From assembly GCA_028751875.1 (NCBI GenBank), contig CM054134.1, positions 42,342,938-42,406,937 of the forward strand: a stretch of DNA of 64,000 nt. Reading direction: 5' to 3'. Every line of letters begins with the position of its first letter. The first letter of the stretch is position 1. This document shows positions 1 through 13,241 of this stretch, one piece after another. Made by a program: the position numbers and the translations under genes. The notes under the pieces were generated by a model, which worked only from the letters and a program-made list of their open reading frames with translations, was not told where the DNA came from and did not search any database. The DNA comes from Rapana venosa (lineage: Eukaryota > Mollusca > Gastropoda > Neogastropoda > Muricidae).

Positions 1-264
1 TTCTCTTTGGGGTACAAAAATTTTGTACACAGTGCACCCAGTGGACACAAAATTAAACAAGACCACATTAGTGAAATACAAGTGTGCCATCACAGCTCCA
101 GTATGTATAACTTTATTTAAGTTGACTAAATCTGAGAGCCATTTTCTTTGGGTGATTCTGATTGGCCGACTGTTTCAGTTCTAACCAACCACTGTTCACT
201 ATTTAGCCAATATTGCACTTCATTTTAAAAACAAGATGGCGAGCAATGCAAAAGTTATGAGATG

Positions 265-504
265 TGATTCAGAAAGCAATGACCAAAGCAGCACATGAGT
301 TACAGAAACAGGCTGATTTTAATGATTCAGAAAACAATTACCAAAGCAGCACAAGAATGATAGAAACAAAGTCTGAGTTTAATGATTCAGAAAACAATGA
401 CCAAAGCAGCACAACAGTTACAGAAACAAGAGTCTGAGTTTAATGATTCAGAAAACAATGACCAAAGCAGCACAACAGTTACAGAAACAAGAGTCTGAGT
501 TTAA
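265..504. repeat. Tandem repeat, about 60-bp unit, four copies
   Basis: Each unit carries TGATTCAGAAAACAATGACC, then an AAAGCAGCACA block, a GTTACAGAAACAA block and GAGTCTGAGTTTAA. The last two units are almost identical and the first two more diverged, as expected for recent duplication at one end. Confidence 0.9.
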
Positions 505-1607
505 ATTTGGTAGGTACAGAGATTTTCTCTTCATCTCCTTGTCAAAAATGAGTACTCAGCTTTGTGTCTGGCCAAATTAATGTAATTGCGCTCTGGCTTT
601 AATTTGTAACTGTTGTGTGAAGGCTGCCTGGTTGTGCAAAGATCAGAAGACAGAATATTATCAGAATATTATGATATATATTTGCAGAAACTTGTTGAAG
701 TGATCACACACTATTTTTTCGTGGAATTCAACTCCCTCATTGCATTTGCCAGGTTGACTGCAGCTGTTGATTATCAGAGTAATGAGATGATAAAAGCCAG
801 AGGTTGGCCAGCACAGTGTGTTCACACTTAGAAGGGTGGGGAGAAGCAGGGTAGATCATAGGGACAGGAGTAGGTTGTGGGATTTATGGGGTTTGAATTC
901 CCCCATTTTGTCTTCTTTTATCAAAGTGGATAGATCTGTGCCCTCAAATGTGTTGTTTTTTTAAAAGTTAGAATCAGTGAATCATAGAATAAATTCATCT
1001 TTGAAAAAACAAAAGGAACATCTCCCATGCAACCGACAGACTCCACAACCCCCCCCCCCCCATCCCCGCATCAAAAGATACACACACACACACACACACA
1101 GAGGCAGGCAGAGGGAGGGATGCGTGATAGTCTACATGCTGTACAAGGGTTGGCTTGCTTTAAAGTTAATGAGCCACAGCTAGGAGAAGAAATAAAAAAG
1201 ATCCTCATTAGTGAAAGCCTTTTTTCCCCTTTATGATTCATGCAGAATGTCATCACCTCTCATTAAAATAGTCGTCAGTTTCTGGAAAGTAACATCAGGA
1301 ACCCCATAAGACAGTGATAGGGATGTCCTGAAAGTGATTTCTCCATGCAGTCAATTGCGTTAAACAATACAGTGAAAACAAATATAGGCCTAGCTCCTGT
1401 TTACTGTGCATTTTACCTTTCCATGGATCACAAAAAAGTTTGTAACATATCAAGACTTGCTTTGTGTTATTTCTTTTTCATTAGATATATAAAAACTATA
1501 ATCAATAGAAAGTGCACTATGCAGATGATACATTGTGATTACGTCTATCACCTATTCTTGAGGGGATAGAAGGGGGAGGAATACACAAAATCTACATATT
1601 TAAAAAG

Positions 1608-1730
1608 CAATAACTCCCATAGGGATACCAGGGGCCTGTCAGTTTAAATGGCATCTTCACCTTCTGGAAATTCATAACATTTCTCTCCCAAGCCCAAGTT
1701 GGATACTCTGGGATCTGGGTTGCTGTCTGA
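1608..1730 (+). repeat. Dispersed repeat R2, copy 1
   Basis: Shares blocks such as CAGGGGCCTGTCAGT, GGCATC..ACC and CTCTCCCAAGCC with 3768-3862 and 8932-9195. Class unknown. Confidence 0.65.
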
Positions 1731-2753
1731 GTGTTTGAGGAAGAAAAAGTCCACTTCACACAGCAGCATGTCAGTTCTTTCTGATTCTAGTTGGTCCTTG
1801 GGTGAGGCATCCATAGAAGAGACATATGGAATGCATATAGACATGTCAGATAGCACACAGTATCTTGCAAAATGTTCATTTTTCAGACCTTTGCTGTGAT
1901 GATGGTTGGTTACAGTAGGCAAAAACAAGCAGGAAGGAGACAATTCATTTTCAATGTTCTTAGGTTGTCCAGAGTTTCTGAGTTCTTTCTCTGTCTCTGT
2001 TGGCTTGTAAGGCACAATTTTTTCCCCTGTAGGTAATGTTGTCTTGTGTCATTGAATGCCAAGTTGAAGTAGAAGGTGGCAGTTTTAGAGAAAGAACTAA
2101 ACACTGTTCATCTAGAGAAGTTTAACAGGGCAACAGCTTGTACCGCATAGTCACATGTAATGTATTGCAAATTTCATCTGCTGTTCTGTGAATTGTGATT
2201 TTTTGGTCAAAAGTGATGAGTGTTAAGCATTAACTGATTTATGGGAGGTAGTTGTTGGAGGAATATGATTGTAGAAAAAGGGTGTTGCTTAGTCTTGCTC
2301 TGTCAACAAAGTTAATTTTGTTGTGAATTTGAGGTTAAGTAGATGCTGTCTAATTGTTAAATTACAAAGAGCTGTACTGATGAACAGTATCCTAATGTGG
2401 AGGGCATCTTCTTGTTGATTTGGTTAGTTCTGAATAACTTCAAGACTTGGAACTTTTCCACTTGCAGCAGAATTTATTCCCCCAACTAAAGCTACATTCC
2501 ACACTTCTACTCTGCTAAGTTTATTCTGCTCAACAACTAGGAGAAAACCCCACAGTAAAGCAAAACAAAACAAAACAAAACAAAGCAAAACAAAACCAGA
2601 GAGAGAGAGAGAGAGAGAACTTGAACTTGAAAGATTTATTCGCAAAAAGCCACTGGCCCATACATGAAGGGGGTTGCCGACTTGCTTAGTATTTTAGTGA
2701 GAAAAATTAGGAAAAGCACAAAACCAATATAACCATAACCACCACAACAAAAA

Positions 2754-3293
2754 TCAGTAATAAAAAATATGACTTAAGAAACCTTGGAAGATATCTCTTA
2801 TACTAAAGGCTTTACACAAATATAAAGCGAGGCTGCACACAATCTCAGGGTGACTAGACGCCATGAGTAAACAGAATCTAAATAAATTAGGCTGTCTACT
2901 ATATTTTATGGGTATGTAATTCTGTCTAACATCTTCTAATACTGGACAGCACAACACAAAATGGACTTCATCTTCCACTGCTTGTTTACATAATAATAAT
3001 AATAATGTATGGAATTTATATAGCGCTGCATAATGGGCATAGCAACCTGAGGTCATCATCATCATGTTCTATATATCTAAATTTATGAACATTTATGTCT
3101 GATATACCAAGTCTACACTTAGACATAATTCTTTTCATATGTATGTTCATATCAAGCTTTAGAGAAGGTTTGACATCATGTGAACTTATAAATTGTCTGT
3201 ACATTTGATATCTTTCGCTGCTTTGTGTATGACCACTCCACTGCTGCCAACAGCAGTCAATCAATCTTTGCCTGAAAATGTTGATAAACTGAG
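2754..3293 (-). mobile_element. Decayed LINE, C-terminal coding end, split by a small insertion
   Basis: Reading on the minus strand gives RLIDCCWQQWSGH, CRLGISDINVHKFRY, LLCPLC and then EDEVHFVLCCPVLEDVR, FRFCLLMASSHPEIVCSLAL. This Cys/His-spaced pattern is typical of the end of non-LTR retrotransposon polyproteins. The frame is broken between CPLC and EDEVHF by 40 bp at 2995-3034. No full-length element remains. Confidence 0.75.
2989..3034 (-). mobile_element. Tail-only retroelement insertion with target duplication
   Basis: A TAA run plus 23 bp (reverse complement AGCGCTATATAAATTCCATA) flanked by CATAAT at 2989-2994 and 3029-3034. It is the same 3' end as in the SINEs at 4182, 18483 and 42666, but with nothing else attached. 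Confidence 0.75.
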
Positions 3294-3469
3294 AGAGAGA
3301 GAGAGAGAGTGACAGTGGCATAATTTATTGTCCATTTAGTATCAAAGTGGTGGTTAGAAAAGTAATTGCTTTGCATTATGGACGAATATACAATTTAAAG
3401 ACCTTACTAAACAAAGTGATTGTGCTTAAATTAACATTAGTAATGCCAACAGTTTGTAACTTCTTGTAC

Positions 3470-3506
<37 letters not shown>
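3470..3506. repeat. CA microsatellite
   Basis: Nearly pure CA repeat in the SETD2 intron. Confidence 0.95.
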
Positions 3507-3508
<2 letters not shown>

Positions 3509-3767
3509 CTCATGATCAACGTTCACACTGATATTTACTTGGGCACACATATACAATTAGTTCAAATATGATCATCTTGAATGTAGGAATTTTGTCCTTG
3601 TGTTTATGGCTTCTGAAGTGAATTTGGTGAGGTTTTTAGCTGTATTTTCACTTATGTCATGTAACAGGTTAGAAACACAATTTCTGTTTGGATGGTGTTT
3701 ACTGAAGTCTATCGTACTACATTTATTGTGTATGTCCATATATGTAGTGCAGTGAAAACGCTTCTTC

Positions 3768-3862
3768 CCCGTCCCACCCTCTGCTTGCCCCAGTGGGGTT
3801 GCCGGGGGCTCTTTCAGTATAGATAGCATCCCCTTTTTCTGGAAATTATGTGCAAGAAATTT
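3768..3862 (+). repeat. Dispersed repeat R2, copy 2
   Basis: CAGTATAGATAGCATCCCC followed by TCTGGAAATT, matching the copies at 1608 and 8932. Partial. Confidence 0.6.
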
Positions 3863-4181
3863 CCACTTCTATCTCTGTGTTTTGGTCTTTCTCCTTAGCT
3901 TTTTATCGTCTCTTTTGCTTATTTTCTGCCTTCCCAGTCTATTCTGCTTTTTTTTTCCAAGCAAATCTTTCAAAACATTTTTTTCCCCATTTATATGACA
4001 TTTTTCCTGTGTACTTTTGTTCTGGCAACCAGATAGTGATATATTTAAGCACTTGGATGAGCACAGGATGCCCATTCTACAGTGTTATTTGCTCATGCAG
4101 TATTATATATATATATATTTTTGTACTTTAAATGTGTGGGTATTTAAAAAAAACTTTTTTTGTAGCCTGAGGATGATAAAT

Positions 4182-4622
4182 TAATAATAATAATAATAGT
4201 AATAATAATAATAATGTATGGAATTTATATAGCGCTGAATCTTGTAAAGCAACAAATCAAAGCGCTCAGATTTTTTTTTATATATTGAGGATAATGGAAT
4301 AAGCACTCATGTGCTTTTTAAACAATTTTTTACATCCAGTCCCCGTGTGTATGCGGTTTGGTAAATTTTGTCATCTGTTACCACCGGCACACAATTGCCT
4401 ACTCTTTCGAAAAGAGGAAACAGGATTTAATGTGTGCGCAAGATGTTCTGCATACGATCGCACACGGGGCCTCGGTTTATAGTCTCATCCAAAGGACTTT
4501 GACATTCAGTTCGATTTTTTTGGTCAAACTGGGAAGAAAGGGCGAGGCTGGGGATCGAACCCAGAACCTCACAGTTTACTTGTTGGCAGGCAAACGTCTT
4601 AACCATCCTGCCACCTTCCTTC
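4182..4622 (-). mobile_element. tRNA-headed SINE, family 1, near full length
   Basis: On the minus strand a tRNA-like head (box A near TGGCAGGATGGTTAAG, box B GGGTTCGATCCCC) leads into the core GACTATAAACCGAGGCCCCG, GGACTGGATGTAAAAA, then the tail AGCGCTATATAAATTCCATA and an ATT repeat. Shared with copies listed at 7440, 18483, 42666 and elsewhere. Confidence 0.88.
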
Positions 4623-5096
4623 CAACAAAACAAACCAACAAAATTAAGTGGAATGGCTGACGTTCTCAGCACAGCCTGGTTTATTAGCCTCAAGGAATGA
4701 AGTGATTTTGGTTTTGTTGTGTTTTTTTTTTATATAGATGGTGTTAGATATTTGAAAGTATGTGTGATAATTGCAGTCAGAAGTATTCCCCATCATCAGG
4801 GACAGTCAGCATGCTGCCTCCCCCATCATGCCATTTTGAAAAACAAAAACAGAAAAAAAAATCCCTAACCTTCACTTGAACTGCAAGTGTGCACAGTGAT
4901 ATGAATGAACCAAGAAGACCATGACATGAAATCACTGTTACCACACATCAGGCTGCTGTGTCTCTTAGACACCACTGAAGATTTTGCAACTTGAAAACTT
5001 ACAATCAAATAAGAACAACGAAAAAGATCCCACCCACCCCTTAAGATGTTGTAACATTGATCCATAGTTAAAAGTGATATTTATTGTTGTTGACAG

Positions 5097-5219
5097 GAAA
5101 CCACAGAAATCAACTGTCTACGTCTGTTACTGGGTTATCAAGGGTTGCCATTGTTGTGGAGCTGGATGGTGGACATTGACAAAGGTGATTCAGAGGAAGA
5201 CCGAACTCTGAAGACCATG
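5097..5219 (+). CDS. SETD2: SETD2 exon a: post-SET leucine-rich segment
   Basis: The acceptor ends in TTGACAG and the donor is GTAGGT; phase 0 at both ends, 41 codons. It encodes [16 protein letters not shown], which matches the human GLSLLWIWM region downstream of the SET domain. It is shorter than the human counterpart just before this motif. Confidence 0.9.
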
Positions 5220-7354
5220 GTAGGTTGCTTATAAAAAATAAAGATAGAAGATTTGTGTGTTACAAGTTAGACATGTTAAATTAATAAAATCTAAATGAAT
5301 TACAGTAAACTTTATTTTACTTTTAATACTTACTTTGTAAAACACATTTTATCTCTGTGTGTGTGTGTGTGTACACATGCACTCACAGAAGTGACCTGAC
5401 TTGAAAGTTTCATGAAGATTCATGATGCATTAAAAGTTCCCATACGCTAAGAGATCAGCTGTCAAACAGTACCAGGGCCATGCTATTATGTTCTCTGTGG
5501 ATTTTACACAGAGGTGTCCAGGAGACCACATTGCATTTTGAATTGAGCTAAGCACATTGTTTGTGCTGTATCTCTGGCATATTCTGGTCAACTTTCAGGT
5601 ATTTCCCCCAAAGTTGGTGAATATTTTCACCCCAAGTAAGTTCATTTGTCAAATATATTTAGAATGACCCATTTCCATATTTCTTATGCTTTGGCAGTTG
5701 GCACATACATTGTAAAGGAATGTCTCATTTTTGCTTTGTCTTGCTTTCACACAGACACACACGGATACACACACACAATAACAACAGCAGTTTTTTCATG
5801 TCATAGATTTAGTATTTTGTCCTGTGTGTAGGTTTTGGAGGTGCTGAAAATGCTGCCCATCACAAACAGAACAATCCTGAAGGAAAGCAAGATCATGCAG
5901 ATGGTAGAGAAGTGGGCCACTATCTCCCAGCCTCCAGCCCCTCCTGAACCAGAGGCTGACTCCAACAGTGAACCCCTGCCCTTGCCTGTGCCTCCTGACC
6001 GTCCTGTAGTGTCCATACTGGCTCTCCATAAGGACACAAAAGACCAGAAAGGAGGCAAAAAGAGGGTCACCTTTGCCGATGAAGCGGCTAGCTCAGATAG
6101 TGATTTGTCAGATTCCCTAAAAGTGTCCTCCACAAATGAAGAAGCAGGAACAGATAACAGCAAAGTCATTCAAGCTGATACTGCCGATGCTGGTAATTCC
6201 ACTGTGGAAGGTGCAGCTGACAAAGAGAGCAGTGAGAAAGATGCTAGCTATGATGAAAAGATTCAGGTGAATGCAGGTTCTGAAACAGAAGCAGCATCCT
6301 CTGTGCAAACGGATGATACAGCTGCAGAGAGTGTACAGTCAGAAATAGTAGAGAGATCAGATACTAGCAAACCAGAGGAAGCACAGACTGACAGTGTTGA
6401 TACACAAAGTGTGGAGAAGTCAGACATTGATCAGACTAATGCTGTTGAGAGTATGCAGAGTGAAGTTTCTGAGGAAAAGCCTGAAGAAACGTCACTTGAA
6501 GTACAATCAGAAGGCCCTGTGACAAGGCACAGAGCGAGTAGACGTCCATCTATGGTACCCAGTTCTAAAACTAAGAATAAAGGAGGCCGCAGGCGCCTCA
6601 GTGCAGAGAAAGATGCATCAGAATCGTCAAAGGAAGAGGCAGGCAACAGTGAGACCAAACCTGAAGAAGATGCCACAGACACCTCACAGGACTCGGATGC
6701 AGGCTCTGGCAGTGTTGCTGGTGCTGAAGAGGACAAGACAGAGGCCTCTGTGGAAAAAACTCCTGACACAGAACTGGGTTTTTCAGACTTGCTGAAAGAG
6801 GCTGTGGCTGCCTCCTGTGAGGCAGCTGAAAAACTGCAAGCAAATGAAGACAGTGGTGTCAAACCCATGGAGCTGTCAGAGGAAAGTGTGTCACTTAGCA
6901 GCGAATCTGATTCAGCAGACTCTGACTTTGCAGCTAGTGTGGTGGGGCCAACTGAAGGGAGTACAAGGGAAGAGCCAGCACAGCCCCATGAAGCAACCTA
7001 CACTGAAGTGTCAGCTGATGTTCAAGAGGTGGATGAAATTTCTTCTCTGGCTGCAGGACTTTTGTCAGAGTGGACTGAGCTTAAAGTAAGTCTGTGTGTC
7101 CTGTTGTACGCGAGCATTTGGTTGGGAATAATTAAAGTTATTTTTGTTTATACTGTTCATGAAATCAGCTTGTTTACTTGCATGCACCAACAGATGCAGG
7201 AATACATAAGCACACATTTATGGATATATGGTCCAATTTCATGCAAATGCAAACACACACACATACACACACTCGCACACATACACACACTATCACACAC
7301 AAACACACCCACTATCACTCACACACACATGTACACGCACACACTCACACACAC

Positions 7355-7423
<69 letters not shown>

Positions 7424-9711
7424 CACTCTCACTCACAGGGGGGACAGGATAGTCTAGTGGTTAGAACATTGCGCTTGCAATCTGACGACCCGGGTTCGAT
7501 TCCCGTTCAAGGGGATACTTTCCCCTGGAGTTAACATCAGTGCAGACTCCACTCTCCCCAAAAAGTCCTTCGTATGAGACTAGAAACCGAGGCCCCGTGT
7601 GCGAACACATGCAGAACATCTTGTGCACATGTTAAAATCCTGTTCCGCTTTCCGTGAGTAGGCCATTGTGTGCCGGTGGGAACAGATGACAAAATTGACA
7701 AAACTGCATACACACGGCGACTGGATGTAAAAAAGCACACAAGTGCTTATTCCATTATCCTCGATAGAATTATAAAAAAATAAATAAATTAAAAAAAAAC
7801 TCACACACACGTGCACACTATCACACACACACACACCAACACACACATACTCAAACACACACCACTCACACCTCACCACACACACACACACACACTTGTA
7901 CGTACACACACATGCACACACACACACACACACAACACACACACACACAACACACACACACCTGCCTCTGTGCCACACTGATACCATTTGCTTCCTGTTG
8001 TGTTTAGGAGCTGTACAAGATTCCCAAGAAACAGAGAGCAGAAGAGAGAAAGCGGACAGAAAGAGAACTTGGTAAGTCTTCTTTGGACCATGTTCTGTTT
8101 ATTTTGTTGTTTAACATTGATCAACCCCAGGTCTGTTTTGGGCTTGATAAACCAGAGATAGGCTTGTTGTGAAGATAGCTGGCATTATTTCCCCAAGTCT
8201 GTGTATCTGGTACTTAGAATGGGGGAAAGTGTCTGATCAGTGAAGGTAAGGCTTTCAGCCACCCTCATCTCCATCTCTTTTACTCTCTTTCTTTTTGTTT
8301 ATTTAGATAAAAGTTTTCCTAAACTTTCTTAATCCTTTCACTTTCTCTCTCCCTTTTTCTTCTTTCTTTTCTAATTCTGCCTCATTTCCGTTCTCTCACC
8401 TGTAATTTGGCAGTCTTGCGTATACATGTTATCTGTCTGAGTGTGTGTTTGTTCAAAGATCAGAAGATGATTAGATGCAGTTTAAAATCAGCAGACAATT
8501 AGATACAGTTCAGAGATTAGCAGACAATTAGATACAGTTTAAAGATCAGAAGACAATTAGATACAGTTCAGGGATCAGCAGACAATTAGATACAGTTCAG
8601 GGATCAGCAGACAATTAGATACAGATTAAAGATCAGAAGACAATTAGGCACAGTTCAAAGATCAGAAGATAATTAAGTACAGACCTGCTGGTGCCCTAAA
8701 CTCAGCCTTATCTAAGCTTTGTGTTGTAACTGGAGTACGTATCATCAGTCAGTCTACATTTAAGCACTGACTGATGTTCAGTAAATGTTATTGGAGTTTT
8801 TGAAATTGAATAGGATGATAGCTGTGATATGGCCTTCATGGTCATTGAGGCTGTAAACAGCATGAAATAAACTTGTGAAGAATAGTTCATGTCCCAGCTC
8901 TACATCATACAGTGCCCAGGTCATCAGTAGCATTCTCCTGTGGGGATGCCAGGTGCCTGTCAGTATAAATAGCATCCCCACCCTCTGGACATTCTTTGCT
9001 AGAAATTCCATCTTTTCTGTTCCTCTCTTTGTTTCTGCCTTTTTTTTTCTCCTGTCAGTGTCACCGCCTTCTCGTCTATTTTCTGCCTTCTTGGTCCATT
9101 GTCCTGTCTTTTTTCCTCAAAGACTTCAGAGATAACAATTCTCTCCCATGCCAAAGTTGGATGCACTGGGCCTGACTTGTCAGGTACTTGATGACAGCAC
9201 AAGGCATTTTCGCTTATATGACAGGCAACAATCACAAAGACATTGATGATGATGATAATGATGACAGGCAACAATAGTTGCTGTCTGAAAGTTTGTCGAA
9301 GAAGAAGATGAAGAATCTGTAGCATCATGTTGTGCTTCAGTCTTCATGGGCACATCAGTCCTATGAATGTAAATGAGAAACTAAAGAAGCAAGTAGGCAG
9401 ACAAGCTTCCCATGTTACGCGTAACCCTTTATTTCATTACAGACTGGTGAAACGACAGTGACATTGAGTTCTTGATGGTTTTTGAGAACAATATGTTTTT
9501 CAGAATAATATTTTTTCTTTTGAACATTATGATGATCTACAGAATTTGAATTTTGTGTGTATGTGGGATTTTTGTGTGTGTGCACATTTATGTACATTCT
9601 GAGAAAGAAACCAAATAAGACAAAGGGAATCAAAAACAAATAAAAAGCCCCAAAACAAAACACAATAATTCACAAAACGTGTTAGTGTATGATAACTTTG
9701 AGCTGCCTTCA

Positions 9712-9745
<34 letters not shown>

Positions 9746-9746
9746 A

Positions 9747-9778
<32 letters not shown>

Positions 9779-12700
9779 CACGCACATGCATGCACTGCTT
9801 TACATAGATATGCGAACATGTTTTGCAAAGTTTAAAAAAAGATCATAAGAACAACATGTGAAAAGACAAAGCTGCAATAACATACACTGAAAAATGTGTT
9901 GTTAACTCATATTTGTTGAAAAATATGATGTGGCTGTGAAGGCTAGAACCGTAGATACATATTCAGAAGTGTTTTATTTTTCCTTCCTTCAGATTCTGCT
10001 GATGTGAAGCAGCCAGAGAAAAAAGGTACAAACTGTGTATTTTGTCGCTTCATTCTTTATCCACGAAGCGCATACACCATTTCATTGTGATATCATCTTC
10101 ATTATTTGCACTTTTTGCATTTGAAAACATCAGAGCTTTGTATAGTTCATGGAATGTTATTGGGTGGAATCAATAACATTTCATTAGTCCCCACTCCCCT
10201 CTGCAAATATCTTGCAAATAAAAAATATAGATCTGTTAATGTAACATTGCTCATGTGATGCCCGCAGACAAGCATCTGTATATGGGTTTGGCTGATCTTA
10301 TCTATTGTCTAAACGCTTTTGTCCACACTTTTGCACATGCATGCACACACATGTGCACACACACATGCTTTGTTCAAGACGGTCAACCCTATGATTTTGA
10401 AAGTACTGCCCAAATGAACAGATAGATTTGCACTAAGAGGTTTCACCGAAGAGCATCTTGTAATGTTTTTACATAAGACAGCTTTTTAAAGCAATAGATA
10501 AGAAAGATAACTCCCCCCCCCCCCCCCCCCAAAAAAAAAGGACATAAGCACATAATCTTAAGCTACTGATGCTTAGTCTACCTACTTGTTGGCACACAGG
10601 TAAACAACAGGTACAGATGAAGAAATAAGCAAACTTTCTTTAGAAAAAGGAAGTTTTTTGGTTGCTGATTTATCCTTAACTTTATGTATACAGAGAAGCA
10701 AAGATGATAGAAAAAACATTTTTATTGTTTTGGTATCTATTCTACAGTGAAAGCCTTTGTACAATGCTTTTGCTACTTTCATGCCTATTGGTTCCCTTAC
10801 CTCCAGGAGGTGTAGGTACCTCTAAAATATTAATCATACCAAGCAGGTGCAGCATTTCGTTTTTTTTATTTGGAGTGTGGGTTTAACTTTCAAGTGAGTA
10901 CTGGCCATTGATCATACACACAGAGAACTTTTGAAGATATTTTTTAAATTGCTAGTGGAGAAAGTGGGCAAGGGTTTTCTCACTCGCTTGCTTTTTAAAA
11001 AACTTATATTTTGCTTGCTTTTAAAATCTTTTTCTTTGCTCGTAGCATCTTTTTTTCCCTCAGCAGTGAGGCGTACTGAGTGCCTTCATATTTTTATCAT
11101 CGACAGAATGCTGACATGAGTTAAGTGATCTTATATTTCACATTTTGAATTTTTGCACACATACACACAGCAAGTATGTTCTTTCGAGCCAGAAGGCCCA
11201 TAGAGCCGGAGCTTATCCCGGTTTCTGTAGCGTTAAGCGAACTGATGGTTTTTCACCACCCCTGTGACAGGACACTAGTCTGTTGCCAGATACTTCCCCA
11301 GCAGAGCTGGTACCCACTTGTACACCTGGGTGGAGTGAGGAAAATAGGAGTAAAGTGTCTTTCCCAAGGACACAACACCGAGCTGAGCGGGGATGGAACC
11401 GCGACCTCTGGATCACGAGTTGACCGCCTAAACCACTCGACCACGGTGCCTCCTACACACAGCAAAGATTATGAAAACGCTGGGAGTTTGCACTTTACTT
11501 CATTTGGGAAATCTGAAAAAAGTCCTACCCTTAGTCCACCAGGCACAGCCATAATTCAAACCTGTAACTGACAGGCCCTATAGCCGAGTGGCTCTGATTG
11601 TTCAACTCCAATCCCATGGGTCCTTGTAGTCGTTGTTCAAATCTTGGCAGCATCTGGTGATTTAAGGGTGGGTTTTTTTTTTACAATCTCCCAGGTCAAC
11701 TTCAAGTGTAGACTTGCCAGTTCCATAATTCCCTTTGTATGTGTACATATGCAGAAGATCAAATATGCACATTAAAGATCCCATAATTCATGTCGGTGTT
11801 CAGTGGGTTATGGCTATATTCATGATGGGTAAAAAAGGTTGCATATATGCGCATTCTCACCATTAGTGAACCTCTAGCCAAAGACCCCCCTCCCCCCAAA
11901 AAAACAAACAAACCTGGAACTCCATAGACCATGAAATTTTAACGTTCTAAATAAAAGAAAGGCTTGAGATGTTTCAGTATGTATGTAACACCTGTGTTGT
12001 TTAAATAAGTTGATGATTAATTTGCTTTTCTGTTTGGTAACAACATATAGATAGATTTACACTGGTGTTTGCATGGATGAGATGGAAAATGTAAGGGGTT
12101 TAATGTAAATTTCTGCATCATCTCACATAAACCGTCAGTGTTTTGTTTATGTTGTATCTTTGGCTTTTGTGTGCTTCTTTAAAAAAACAACAACAACAAA
12201 ACCAATTATTAGTTCTGTTGTTAGTATGGCAGGGAAAGAAAATTGTGAGTCAAATGTCAGTGGCAGGAAAAACTGCCAGCACAGTTTGAATTGACTTGCA
12301 CAATTTTTCAAGATCTGTCTGTTTGGTTTGTAATGTAATGTTTGATCACCTCTCTAAAGGAATCCCTCTTCCCTCCCCTCTCCTCCCTTTTGTTGTTATT
12401 GGTTTTTTTTCTTTGCTGTGTGATCGGTCTTAATCATAAGTTTTAGAGCTCTGCATGGCCTGGTCTCTCTGGTTACTCTTTGTACTTTACTTTTGTTCCT
12501 TTCCTTAGTATTGCTGAAAAGTTATCAATAGAATTTAAAAAAAAGAAGGTTTTATGTTTGTTTGGCTCATTTTTCATGATGAAATGTTTCCACCTGTGTC
12601 TGCCTGCAAGGTTCTCAGTGTTTATAAACTCAGCTGTTCCCTGTGTGTATGTCTTTCCTGCCATCTTTTGGGGTGTGGTTGTTGGTTGTTTTTTTGGGGG

Positions 12701-12834
12701 GGAGTTATTTTGTGCTAATTCTTCTTTCCTAGCGATTCTGTTAATGCTAGCTTGCCAAAAAAAAAAGTGATAAAATTAAATAGTTATTTATATTTTATGT
12801 GTGTGTGTGTAAGCACATGTGTGTGTAAGTATAC

Positions 12835-12872
<38 letters not shown>

Positions 12873-13197
12873 CACTAGCATATTGTATGCATACACATTC
12901 TTCAATACAAGTGTATGCATATAAATAGGAAGACTTAAGTTTGCACACACACACACACACACAAACACACGCACGCACGCACACACACACACACACACAC
13001 GCACACACACACACACTGTCAGACGTGTATACACACATGCGCACACATAGTGACATATACAAAAAGTATGCAAACACAAAAACATATAATTTTTTATTTG
13101 TATACAATCATGGTAGATTTATCTGCATGAAATTTGGGCTGCTTTCCCTGAAGAGAGTGAGTCGCCACAAGAGCATTATTATTTTTACATATCCTGC

Positions 13198-13241
<44 letters not shown>

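Larger units (their letters stand above)
1..5096. other. SETD2 intron upstream of the first visible exon
   Basis: No exon recognised. Holds a 60-bp tandem repeat (265-504), two copies of an unnamed dispersed repeat (1608-1730, 3768-3862), a decayed LINE (2754-3293), a CA run (3470-3506) and a SINE (4182-4622). Confidence 0.7.
7086..8007. other. SETD2 intron filled by CA repeats and a SINE
   Basis: CA-rich microsatellites (7250-7437 and 7801-7962) flank a SINE at 7440-7780. Translations of the CA tracts give meaningless His/Thr repeats. Confidence 0.85.
8072..9992. other. SETD2 intron with a 29-bp minisatellite
   Basis: Holds the minisatellite 8451-8682, dispersed repeat R2 copy 3 (8932-9195) and a GT tract (about 9712-9779). 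Nothing else recognised. Confidence 0.7.

Noticed and set aside
613..831. 72-codon open frame upstream of SETD2 exon a
   Set aside because: Does not resemble the SETD2 segment expected there and lacks splice sites in phase.
7086..7457. Open extension of SETD2 exon b through the following sequence
   Set aside because: A consensus donor GTAAGT lies at 7086 and the next exon joins in phase; the extension is mostly CA-repeat translation (Thr/His runs).
7440..7515. Possible tRNA gene
   Set aside because: It is the head of a SINE whose core recurs at several places in the window.
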